DNA of 64,000 nucleotides. Source: Cerasicoccus arenae (GTDB lineage: Bacteria > Verrucomicrobiota > Verrucomicrobiia > Opitutales > Cerasicoccaceae). Positions 1-7,472 of this stretch are shown here, piece after piece (the stretch's first letter is position 1; every line of letters starts with the position of its first letter). A program made the translations under genes and the position numbers. The stretch is from assembly GCF_014651635.1 (NCBI RefSeq), contig NZ_BMXG01000007.1:1-64000 (forward strand), in the 5' to 3' direction. Under the pieces are notes generated by a model that was not told the origin of the DNA, made no database searches, and was given only the letters and a program-made list of their open reading frames with translations.

Positions 1-2
1 AG

Positions 3-419
3 ATACTTCGCCGACTCGAGGGGGGGGGGGGCGTCACTAAAGCTGTGGGGGAGGGTTTTTGGCCAAGCCTAATTGGAGCGACACCCGAACGGCAGCATCT
101 CAAGGAAGATCTATTGTATGATTTTCCGCATAGTATCGTCAAATTATTACCGCGCGAACATAGTTACTCCCTGATCGTGTGCCAATTGACGGAAGCGCAG
201 ATCACCGAGGATTGGGCTCGTTGTGAATTGCCGGAGCCGCTAACTCGTCTGGAGCATGAAGACTTAGTTCGTTTACTCCTTCGGCAACAATACTTTATGA
301 TCGGGGCGGTCAAGGCTTCGCCCAATATTCGGATGATCGCCTTGAACGCATTGGACCTTAGCTCCGCAGACGAATTGCCGCCCGAAATTAGTGAATTTCT
401 AGCCAGTGCATCGCGCTAG
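3..419 (+). CDS. C-terminal part of an unrecognised protein (5' end outside window)
   Basis: The reading frame is open from the first complete codon at base 3 to the TAG at 417-419, so the gene probably starts before the window. A GTG at 45 would be the first internal start, but nothing resembling a ribosome binding site precedes it. Bases 20-31 are a run of twelve G that encodes a string of glycines. The visible 138 residues are soluble, mildly acidic and leucine-rich, with no signal peptide, membrane segment or motif that I recognise. The following gene lies 80 bases downstream on the same strand. Function unknown. Confidence 0.55.
   Translation: MLRRLEGGGGVTKAVGEGFWPSLIGATPERQHLKEDLLYDFPHSIVKLLPREHSYSLIVCQLTEAQITEDWARCELPEPLTRLEHEDLVRLLLRQQYFMIGAVKASPNIRMIALNALDLSSADELPPEISEFLASASR
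20..31. repeat. G12 homopolymer inside a coding frame
   Basis: Twelve consecutive G, the longest mononucleotide run I found in the window. In the frame of the truncated first gene it encodes glycines. It lies very near the window edge, so a homopolymer sequencing error cannot be excluded. Confidence 0.9.
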
Positions 420-499
420 ATAAGAAGTTTCGGGACGGAATATGATTTTCTCGGTTAAGCCATGCTTTACACACGGCCTAAAGGCAGCATAAAGGAGGC

Positions 500-1243
500 A
501 TGAGCTGGTACTACGCACAAGGACAGGATTCCAAGGGGCCAATTACTCAAGAGGAATTTGATGCGCTCCGCTTTTCGGGGCAAATCAACGATCAGACCAT
601 GGTTTGGCGTGAAGGTTGGGCAGAGTGGCTACCACTGGGCCAAGCACCATTGGGAACTCCCTCCCCGACACCTGCTCCCGCAACTGGTGACCCGCAACTG
701 AGTGAAACGCCTGTGCTGGTGGATTCGTATCAGGGCCCCGTTGTGGATGGTGTGGGGGCCGAGGAAGTGCCAGCAGACCCGGCGGAGTTCAGCGATGGCC
801 TACCCTTGGAACATGAGGAAGCTGCGACGCATTTCGTGGCCGGTGCCCGTTGGTTTTACTGGATTGCGGCATTGTCAGCGGTCAACTCAACAATCGCTTT
901 CTTTCAAGGTGGTGTTTACTTCGTCATCGGTCTGGCGTTTACGATCATCATTGATGAAATTGGCTTCGCATTGTCCGAAGAAATGGGTGCTATGGCTGTC
1001 TATATCGCCTTTGGGGTGAATTTAGTTATTGCGGGCCTTGTCGCCTTGTTCGGCTATTTGTCGCTCAAGGGAATTCGTGCGGTGATGGTCATTGGTATCG
1101 TGCTGTATATCATCGATGGGCTGATTTTCCTACTAGCGGCAGATTTGCTTTCCGTGGCCTTTCACGCCTATGCCAGTTTCGGCCTGATACGCGGTTTCCT
1201 CGCCCTGAACAAGCTCAAGAAGGCGGACATCAAGCTGGTGTAA
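500..1243 (+). CDS. GYF_2-domain membrane protein
   Basis: Residues 1-46 form a GYF_2 (DUF4339) domain: the chain opens MSWYYA, followed by G-P-I-T and a W-R-E-G-W-A-E-W pattern. Such domains are thought to bind partner proteins on the cytoplasmic face. A Pro/Asp/Glu-rich linker (about 47-112) leads to a hydrophobic half with about four membrane segments (roughly 117-150, 163-188, 193-214 and a weaker one near 215-235). The start fits the family because GYF_2 begins at the extreme N terminus. An unusually strong AAAGGAGG (491-498) ends only one base before the ATG. The exact role is unknown; proteins with this layout are common in Verrucomicrobiota and Planctomycetota. Confidence 0.8.
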   Translation: MSWYYAQGQDSKGPITQEEFDALRFSGQINDQTMVWREGWAEWLPLGQAPLGTPSPTPAPATGDPQLSETPVLVDSYQGPVVDGVGAEEVPADPAEFSDGLPLEHEEAATHFVAGARWFYWIAALSAVNSTIAFFQGGVYFVIGLAFTIIIDEIGFALSEEMGAMAVYIAFGVNLVIAGLVALFGYLSLKGIRAVMVIGIVLYIIDGLIFLLAADLLSVAFHAYASFGLIRGFLALNKLKKADIKLV

Positions 1244-1259
1244 GGTGATATAACTCAGT

Positions 1260-1502
1260 ATGCGATTTTTTGGCGCGATTATCTTCGGTACGATGACGCT
1301 CGTTGGGGTGCTTTTACTTGTTTTGGCCAATCTGACCCTCGTTGCGGAAGATATACGGATAGGCCCAGAGAATTGGAATTGGGATTACCTGATTTGGATG
1401 GCAGCATCGCCCGTGGCTTGCTTGGGCCTCATGGTCGTCGGCATTCTTTTTGCGATGTCGTTTGCTCGGGCTTTTCGCCCACGCTTCACTACGAACATTT
1501 AG
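1260..1502 (+). CDS. Small two-helix membrane protein, hypothetical
   Basis: Eighty residues with two clear membrane segments (about 5-27 and 46-68) separated by a short, Trp-containing outer loop, and a basic C-terminal tail. It starts 16 bases after the GYF_2 gene on the same strand, with GGTGAT about 12 bases before the ATG, so the two are probably co-transcribed. I recognise no family. The hydrophobic pattern and operon-like spacing make it more likely real than not, and it may work with the preceding membrane protein. Confidence 0.55.
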   Translation: MRFFGAIIFGTMTLVGVLLLVLANLTLVAEDIRIGPENWNWDYLIWMAASPVACLGLMVVGILFAMSFARAFRPRFTTNI

Positions 1503-1534
1503 CATCAAACCGCCATTTGCGCAGTGCGGAAACC

Positions 1535-2293
1535 TTACGATGCAACATCCCGTTGCTTGCGGGCTGAGACGATGAGGGTGCGGCTGGTCATGACGTTCCA
1601 AGAGTGATGCTGGGCGGCGAGTTCGTCGCACATGGGGGTGATGGAACGGCCCTTGCGATCACGGCGGTTTTTGGCGCTGGCGGTGGCCCACTTGGAAATG
1701 GGCGCGGCTAGCCAATAGAAGGCGGCAGAGAACTTCTGAAGCTTGCCGGGGTAGTGCTTCACATCCTCAAAGCCGTTGTCGAGGAGCGACAGAGCCAAGT
1801 GGAAGAACGTAATCGGCGAGATGTGGCGCATCCAAGCATCCTTGCCCATGTCCTGAGCGGTCGGGAGTGCATCATAAAACAAGAACAGCCCACGGGAAAA
1901 GAATATCCACCGCGAGCGCAGGCTGAGCATATTAGGCACAGAGACAAAAAAGACGCCGCCGGGCTTCAGGATGCGCTGGATTTCGCTGATGGCGTGATGG
2001 TAATTCTCGATGTGCTCGAAGGCTTCGGTGCAGGTGATCAGGTCAAAGGTGTTGTCCTTGTAGGGCAGGTCGTCCTCGTTCAGATTAGCAGTCTTACCGG
2101 GGATGTCGCCCAGTTCGGGCATCAGCTCAAAATCGCAAGCCTCGGACTCCCAATTGGGCCGATCTTGCTTGAGTCGCCGGATAAGGTGCCCCCAGCCCGC
2201 AGAGATGTCTAGGTGCCGCCGCGGTGCTTCATCTACTTCGCTCAGAATCGCCTGGGCGACGTAGTCAATGATCATGGGCGGCTCAGCAGACAT
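1535..2293 (-). CDS. SAM-dependent class I methyltransferase
   Basis: 252 residues with the Rossmann-type methyltransferase core. A modified motif I (H-L-D-I-S-A-G-W-G-H) lies near residue 28, an acidic loop follows, then F-D-L-I-T-C-T-E-A-F-E-H and I-L-K-P-G-G-V-F-F-V-S-V-P-N, which are the post-II and III motifs of the Methyltransf_11 group. Motif I lacks the usual first glycine of DxGxGxG but keeps the acidic residue and the final glycine. The C-terminal third carries long hydrophobic helices, suggesting a lipid, quinone or cell-envelope substrate. That is only a guess. The gene stands alone, convergent with the small membrane gene before it. Confidence 0.8.
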   Translation of the reverse strand: MSAEPPMIIDYVAQAILSEVDEAPRRHLDISAGWGHLIRRLKQDRPNWESEACDFELMPELGDIPGKTANLNEDDLPYKDNTFDLITCTEAFEHIENYHHAISEIQRILKPGGVFFVSVPNMLSLRSRWIFFSRGLFLFYDALPTAQDMGKDAWMRHISPITFFHLALSLLDNGFEDVKHYPGKLQKFSAAFYWLAAPISKWATASAKNRRDRKGRSITPMCDELAAQHHSWNVMTSRTLIVSARKQRDVAS

Positions 2294-2461
2294 AGACGGG
2301 AAGGATGATGGATGGTAAAGATGTTTCTCTCACTAAATCACGAAGGCACAACGGTTTAAGCGAATGAAGCTATGATGTTTTAATTTTCGTCGTTACACTC
2401 AAATTTCACATGCCCATCTGCTCCCAGAAATCAGAGTGCTGTAGTAATTGCTATAGTTGTT

Positions 2462-2498
2462 GGAGGATGGTCGACATATAACCTCGATTCCATCCTCC
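2462..2498 (-). terminator. Inverted repeat downstream of accA (possible terminator)
   Basis: GGAGGATGG at 2462-2470 and CCATCCTCC at 2490-2498 form a perfect 9-bp stem around a 19-base loop. It sits 31 bases past the accA stop codon. No run of U follows on the minus strand, so it could equally be an mRNA-end protecting hairpin or a site for the methyltransferase gene that follows. Confidence 0.45.
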
Positions 2499-2528
2499 TG
2501 TGTCTCCGTGAGAGAATTCAACGTTGCT

Positions 2529-3494
2529 CTACGCTTCGGCGAATTGGCCCATGGCGCGGAACTTGGCGTAGCGACCGTCGAGGAGCGCTTTGGTGCTCTT
2601 CTTTTTGAGTGCTGCTAGGTTGACCTCCAAAGCGGTTTTCAAATTCTCCGCAGCAAGCGCGGCATCGATGTGAGCACCACCGAGGGGTTCGGGGACGATT
2701 TCGTCCACTACGCCGAGTTCGACGAGTTTGTCCGAAGTGATTTTGAGCGCGTCCGCCGCACGTGGGGCGTGGACACGGTCCTTCCAAAGAATTGCGGCGC
2801 AGCCTTCGGGTGAAATGACCGAGTAGTAGGCGTTATCCAGAATCAAAATACGATCCGCCACAGCAATGCCAAGGGCACCACCAGAACCACCTTCGCCAAT
2901 GATTGTGGCGATAATTGGCACAGTTAAGGCGCTCATCTCACGTATATTGACCGCGATTGCCTCGGCGACGTGGCGTTCTTCAGCACCAATGCCGGGATAA
3001 GCTCCGGGAGTGTCAATCAGACAGATAATCGGCATGCCGAACTTTTGAGCCATCTCCATGAGGCGCAGAGCCTTACGGTATCCTTCTGGATTTGGGCAGC
3101 CAAAATTGCGGGCTAGATTTTCCTTGGTCGAGCGGCCCTTTTGCTGGGCGACGATCATTACGGGGTCGCCGTTGAGGAAAGCTGGGCCACCAATGATGGC
3201 TTGGTCATCCATGTAGCGACGGTCGCCATGCAGTTCCTGAAAATCTTCAAAAATCGCGTCAATATAGTCCAACGAGTAGGGGCGTTGCGGATGTCGCGCG
3301 AGCTGGATTTTCTGCCAAGGCGTGAGACCAGCGTGAATGCGTTTGCGGGTCTCCTCGATCTTGACTTTGATCGCTTTGACCTCGTCTGTTACGTCGAGGT
3401 CACTTTCTTCGGACATGCGCTGCAAATTCGCGAGCTGCGCTTGCAACTCGTGGATGGGCTTTTCGAAATCGAGGCTGTACTTCGGTTTTTCCAT
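2529..3494 (-). CDS. accA: Acetyl-CoA carboxylase carboxyltransferase, alpha subunit
   Basis: AccA transfers the carboxyl group from biotin carboxyl carrier protein to acetyl-CoA, the first committed step of fatty acid synthesis, as a complex with AccD. The protein matches the family end to end: N-terminal helices starting MEKPKYSLDFEKP, the A-R-H-P-Q-R-P-Y motif, G-D-R, and the crotonase-like core with D-T-P-G-A-Y-P-G, G-E-G-G-S-G-G-A and the S-V-I-S-P-E-G region. With the ATG at 3494 the length is 322 residues, close to the E. coli enzyme (319). An upstream in-frame ATG at 3638 would add 48 residues with no family counterpart. The gene is divergent from the trigger factor operon. Confidence 0.95.
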   Translation of the reverse strand: MEKPKYSLDFEKPIHELQAQLANLQRMSEESDLDVTDEVKAIKVKIEETRKRIHAGLTPWQKIQLARHPQRPYSLDYIDAIFEDFQELHGDRRYMDDQAIIGGPAFLNGDPVMIVAQQKGRSTKENLARNFGCPNPEGYRKALRLMEMAQKFGMPIICLIDTPGAYPGIGAEERHVAEAIAVNIREMSALTVPIIATIIGEGGSGGALGIAVADRILILDNAYYSVISPEGCAAILWKDRVHAPRAADALKITSDKLVELGVVDEIVPEPLGGAHIDAALAAENLKTALEVNLAALKKKSTKALLDGRYAKFRAMGQFAEA

Positions 3495-3852
3495 AGCGTT
3501 AAACCGGTCACTATCTGTGGACGAGGGCGGCGCGTCAAATCCAAAGGAGGCATCGTTTTTAAACAGAGGATTTGGCAAAAGAATGAAAGGAATCAGTGAT
3601 TTTGAAGATAAAGAACCATCCATTGGTAAAGAGGGCATTGATTAGCGCATGTCTATTAGGCCGTTCCTGTGTTTTAAGGTTCAGTTTCTTAATGGTCGCG
3701 TATTGACCGATTTGCCGAAAATGGAATCAGTGCTTGATTCCGGGCGACTGAGTGGTTTGGCTGAAAGGCTTTTCATCGCGGAAAACCGCACTAATTGCCT
3801 TCTGGCCTTCCCCTGCGGAGGGTCTATCAACCATCGAAACCACCGAAACCAC
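3495..3852. promoter_or_regulatory. Divergent intergenic region between accA and tig
   Basis: With family-supported starts for both neighbours, 358 bases separate the divergent accA and trigger factor genes, so promoters for both should lie here. Open frames run through parts of it (68 residues in frame with tig, 48 in frame with accA), but their sequences do not resemble those families. A short direct repeat, GAAACCACC then GAAACCAC, lies immediately before the tig GTG. I see no convincing -35/-10 pair and no terminator. Confidence 0.5.
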
Positions 3853-5190
3853 GTGAAAGTTACCGTCGAAGACGTCAACGATACGCGCAAGAAAGTCCAC
3901 GTCAGCTTGAATGCTGACGAGATTGCTGCTGAAGCTAAGACACTGCTTAAGCAGTTTTCACAGAGCGCGAAGCTGCCTGGGTTCCGCCCCGGCAAAGCCC
4001 CTGAAAACCTGATCAAGGGTAAGTACAAGAACGAGTTGAAAGGCGAGCTGAACCGCAAGCTTACTTCGACTGCCTATGAGCATGGGGTTAAGGAATCCGG
4101 TCTCGACGTATTTGCCGTCGTGGCGATGGATGGTGGCGATGTCGAACCCGGAGCACCCGGCGCAGAGCTTTCCTTCACCTTTGATATTCGCCCGACCTTT
4201 GAGTTGCCCGAGTATAAAGGCGTCGCCGTCAGTGTGCCTAAGATGGAAGTCACCGAAGAAGAATTTGTGCAAACTAAGGACTACATCCTTAACCAACGCG
4301 CAGAATACAACATCGCTGAGAAAGCTGCTGAAAAAGGTGACTATGTAAAGGTCTCCTACGAAGGCAAAATTGGCGATGAGCGCATTGCAGAACTCGTCGA
4401 AGATAAGCCGATTTACGGTACGCAGACCAACACTTGGGAGCAGGCTGGGGATGACCAGTCACCCGGCGTCCAGTCGGTTGTGCAGGGTCTCCTAGGCATG
4501 TCCGTTGGCGAGAAGAAGGACGTTGAAGAAGTTTTTCCTGAAGATTTTGAAGTCGAGGCCTTGCGCGGCAAAACGGCGACTTATTCCCTTGAAGTGCACG
4601 AAGTGCGCGAGAAGAAGGTTCCTGAAATGGACGAAGAATTCCTAAAGACCTTTGAGGTCGAAACTGTCGAACAGTGGGAAGAACGTATCAAGCAAGACAT
4701 TCGCCGCCAAAAGGAACAGCATGTCACCGGCCAGAAGCGCCAGCAGTTGCTTGACCACCTGATGGGCCAAATCGAGATGCCGTTGCCAGAAAGCGCTGTA
4801 GAATCCGAGCGCGAACACATTTTGCGCCAGCATGTGACTCAGGCCATGGAACAGGGGGCCAGTGAGGAACAACTCGAAGAGCACAAGGAAACACTTTTCG
4901 GCCAAGCCGGTGAAGCTGCCCTTAAGCGTGTTAAAACCCAACTTATTCTAGGCCGTATTGCAGAAGTCGAAAAAATCAAGGTCGAGAACGAAGATATGCA
5001 GCGCGCGATCATGAATCAAGCAATGCAATCGCGGACCCCGCCAGATAACATTGTGAAGGAACTTCAGAAGGATCAGGATAAGCTTCGTGACCTGCAACGC
5101 GCAGTTCTTTTCGAGAAGACGCTTGATTTTCTGATCGATGCGGCGAACGTAACGGAAGTAGAAGCTGAAGCGACGCCCGCTGAAGTCTAA
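3853..5190 (+). CDS. tig: Trigger factor, ribosome-associated chaperone/prolyl isomerase
   Basis: Trigger factor binds the ribosomal exit tunnel and shields nascent chains. The ribosome-binding domain carries the signature G-F-R-P-G-K-A-P at about residues 43-50, corresponding to the G-F-R-x-G-x-x-P motif. A central FKBP-type isomerase domain (about 150-240, with V-K-V-S-Y-E-G and F-P-E-D-F) and a long helical C-terminal chaperone domain follow. The GTG at 3853 gives 446 residues, near the usual 430-450, and the chain starts V-K-V-T-V-E-D-V as expected. The frame stays open back to 3649, but that extension is unlike the family. First gene of the tig-clpP-clpX operon. Confidence 0.93.
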   Translation: MKVTVEDVNDTRKKVHVSLNADEIAAEAKTLLKQFSQSAKLPGFRPGKAPENLIKGKYKNELKGELNRKLTSTAYEHGVKESGLDVFAVVAMDGGDVEPGAPGAELSFTFDIRPTFELPEYKGVAVSVPKMEVTEEEFVQTKDYILNQRAEYNIAEKAAEKGDYVKVSYEGKIGDERIAELVEDKPIYGTQTNTWEQAGDDQSPGVQSVVQGLLGMSVGEKKDVEEVFPEDFEVEALRGKTATYSLEVHEVREKKVPEMDEEFLKTFEVETVEQWEERIKQDIRRQKEQHVTGQKRQQLLDHLMGQIEMPLPESAVESEREHILRQHVTQAMEQGASEEQLEEHKETLFGQAGEAALKRVKTQLILGRIAEVEKIKVENEDMQRAIMNQAMQSRTPPDNIVKELQKDQDKLRDLQRAVLFEKTLDFLIDAANVTEVEAEATPAEV

Positions 5191-5209
5191 GTGATAAGAT
5201 ATTTCCATT

Positions 5210-5806
5210 ATGAGTTACTATCCAGTTCCACACGTCGTTGAACGCGACGGGCGCGGTGAACGTTCTTGGGACATTTACAGCCGCTTGCTTCGTGACCGCA
5301 TTGTTTTTATCGGCACGCCGATCAATGACTTTGTGGCCAACGCAGTGGTTGCCCAGTTGCTCTTCCTGCAAATGGAAGATGCCAAGAAGGACATTCACCT
5401 GTACATCAATTCACCCGGCGGTAGTGTCACCGATGGTATGGCCATCTATGACACGATTAACTTCATGCATTGCGACGTGGTTACCTACTGCGTCGGCATG
5501 GCCGCTAGCATGGGGACAGTCCTCCTCGCTGCTGGCACGAAGGGTAAGCGCTATGCCTTGCCGAACAGCCGTGTGATGATCCACCAGCCGACTGGAGGGG
5601 CTACGGGCCAGACTTCAGACATCTCTATTGCGGCTCGGGAAATTCTCCGTTGGCGCAATACAATCAACGATATTTTGGCCGGTCACACGGGCAAGAGCGT
5701 TGACCAGATCACCAGCGACAGTGACCGTGATTACTACATGACCGCACAGGAAGCGTGTGATTACGGAATTGTGGACCAAGTAATCGTGCACAAGCCAAAG
5801 GAATAA
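5210..5806 (+). CDS. clpP: ATP-dependent Clp protease proteolytic subunit
   Basis: Serine protease that forms the tetradecameric chamber fed by ClpX. The catalytic triad is complete: Ser100 in G-M-A-A-S-M-G, His125 in M-I-H-Q-P, and Asp174 in D-S-D-R-D. The S-P-G-G-S-V oxyanion motif is at 68-73. At 198 residues it is standard length. It begins 19 bases after tig and is followed by clpX after 75 bases, the textbook tig-clpP-clpX order, so substrate recognition and degradation are co-regulated with nascent-chain folding. Confidence 0.97.
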   Translation: MSYYPVPHVVERDGRGERSWDIYSRLLRDRIVFIGTPINDFVANAVVAQLLFLQMEDAKKDIHLYINSPGGSVTDGMAIYDTINFMHCDVVTYCVGMAASMGTVLLAAGTKGKRYALPNSRVMIHQPTGGATGQTSDISIAAREILRWRNTINDILAGHTGKSVDQITSDSDRDYYMTAQEACDYGIVDQVIVHKPKE

Positions 5807-5881
5807 ATCGCCTGTTTTGGCGCTCTACCTTTGTAATTGCCTGATTCATCGATAAATAGTATTATAGGGATAATTAGATAA

Positions 5882-7216
5882 ATGGCGAAATCCACCAAAA
5901 TGACCTTCTGCTCCTTCTGCGGCAAATCGCAGAACGAAGTTCGCAAAATGATTGCGGGCCCGGCAGGGGTGTATATCTGCGATTCCTGTGTCAATGTTTG
6001 CAAGACAATCATTGATAGGGAGTTAAAGGATGAGCCAGTTAAAGGCACACCAGCACCAGCAAACGATTTTTCCGTCAATTTAGTCAAGCCCTCGGAAATT
6101 AGAGCAAGGCTAGACGAGCACATTGTCGGGCAAGATCACGCGAAGAAGGTGTTGGCGGTCGCTGTTTACAATCACTATAAGCGGTTACAAAACGAAGATC
6201 ATTCAGATGACGCCGCTTTCGCTGAATTCAGTGAGGTTTCCATTGAAAAAAGCAATGTGCTACTGGTCGGGCCTACTGGTTCGGGCAAAACGCTGCTAGC
6301 TCGCACTTTAGCTAAAATGCTCGAAGTGCCCTTCGCCATCGCCGACGCAACCACCCTCACCGAGGCTGGCTACGTGGGGGAAGACGTTGAGAACATTGTC
6401 CTGCGCTTGCTTCAGTCTGCGAATTTCGATGTGAAAACAGCTGAGCGTGGAATCATTTATGTCGATGAAATCGATAAGATCGGCCGGAAGACCGACAACG
6501 TCTCCATTACGCGTGACGTTTCGGGTGAAGGGGTGCAGCAGGCTTTGCTGAAGATTATTGAAGGCACTGTTTGCAACGTCCCACCACAGGGCGGGCGCAA
6601 ACATCCGAATCAGGAATATATTCAGGTCAACACCGGGAACATCCTCTTTATTTGCGGTGGCGCTTTCGTTGGCTTAGACAAGCTGATTTCTGATCGTGCA
6701 GGTAAAAAAGTACTCGGCTTCGACATCACTGGCGAAAAGGCCCATGTGCCGCAGCGTGATGAAATCATGCGTGAAGTTCAGCCAGAAGATATGGTTAAAT
6801 TCGGCATGATCCCCGAGTTCATTGGTCGTCTGCCGATCGTATCCGTGCTCGACGAACTTACGCAGGAAGACCTCGAATTCATTTTGACCGAGCCGAAAAA
6901 TGCGCTCGTTAAGCAATACTCCAAGTTGATGGCTATGGAGGGCGTCAAACTGCGTTTTTCTCGCGACGCGATCAGTGCAATTGCTGAGAAAGCATTGAAC
7001 CTCAAGACTGGTGCTCGTGCACTGCGATCAATTATGGAGTCTCTTATGCTGGAAGTCATGTATGAGATTCCGCAGGATGAAACCATTGAAGAGTGCTTGG
7101 TAACCGCGGCCACGATTCGTCACGGCCATCGACCTCAGTTGAAGCGTGGTGATCATAACAGCGCGGACTCTTCCCCTTCGGAACCGAATAAGCCCACCGA
7201 AAACAACGCGGCCTAA
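5882..7216 (+). CDS. clpX: ATP-dependent Clp protease ATP-binding subunit ClpX
   Basis: AAA+ unfoldase that recognises tagged substrates and threads them into ClpP. The N-terminal zinc-binding domain has Cys10, Cys13, Cys33 and Cys36. Walker A is G-P-T-G-S-G-K-T (130-137), the pore loop G-Y-V-G-E-D-V-E follows, and Walker B is I-I-Y-V-D-E-I-D-K. Also present are the sensor region around [11 protein letters not shown] and I-P-E-F-I-G-R-L-P, the arginine-containing ClpX signature. 444 residues against 424 in E. coli; the extra residues are a Pro/Asn/Ser-rich C-terminal tail. Confidence 0.97.
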   Translation: MAKSTKMTFCSFCGKSQNEVRKMIAGPAGVYICDSCVNVCKTIIDRELKDEPVKGTPAPANDFSVNLVKPSEIRARLDEHIVGQDHAKKVLAVAVYNHYKRLQNEDHSDDAAFAEFSEVSIEKSNVLLVGPTGSGKTLLARTLAKMLEVPFAIADATTLTEAGYVGEDVENIVLRLLQSANFDVKTAERGIIYVDEIDKIGRKTDNVSITRDVSGEGVQQALLKIIEGTVCNVPPQGGRKHPNQEYIQVNTGNILFICGGAFVGLDKLISDRAGKKVLGFDITGEKAHVPQRDEIMREVQPEDMVKFGMIPEFIGRLPIVSVLDELTQEDLEFILTEPKNALVKQYSKLMAMEGVKLRFSRDAISAIAEKALNLKTGARALRSIMESLMLEVMYEIPQDETIEECLVTAATIRHGHRPQLKRGDHNSADSSPSEPNKPTENNAA

Positions 7217-7312
7217 TACAGGTTTTTTGTTGGACTGATCTCTGTCGATGGCGTGCAGATCAGTTGACGCAGGTATGACTTGTCCTGCACTTCGTTTCAC
7301 CTATTAGGTAGG

Positions 7313-7389
7313 CGAAATAATTAATTTCGTTCATAATTGGAATATCGAACACTTAATTAGGGTCTTAATCCTAGTAAATGTGTTCGATA
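7313..7389 (+). promoter_or_regulatory. Inverted repeats between clpX and the kinase gene
   Basis: TATCGAACAC (7343-7352) and GTGTTCGATA (7380-7389) form a perfect 10-bp inverted repeat 83 bases before the kinase start. Between them TTAGG and CCTAG can extend pairing. Just upstream CGAAAT (7313-7318) pairs with ATTTCG (7324-7329). The region is AT-rich and has no T-run, so an operator or structured leader of the kinase-FHA operon fits better than a clpX terminator, but neither is proven. Confidence 0.45.
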
Positions 7390-7472
7390 AGTGAATGTAT
7401 GTAATTTGAGGTTTTACTTAGCTGTTTGGTTTCCTTGAATTGCTCAAAAAATGTTTTGATGCCTCCAATTCA

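Noticed and set aside
3495-3638. 48-residue N-terminal extension of AccA
   Set aside because: The ATG at 3494 gives the normal AccA length and start; the extension has no family counterpart.
3649-3852. 68-residue N-terminal extension of trigger factor
   Set aside because: The family domain begins at the GTG at 3853; the upstream residues look like translated leader.
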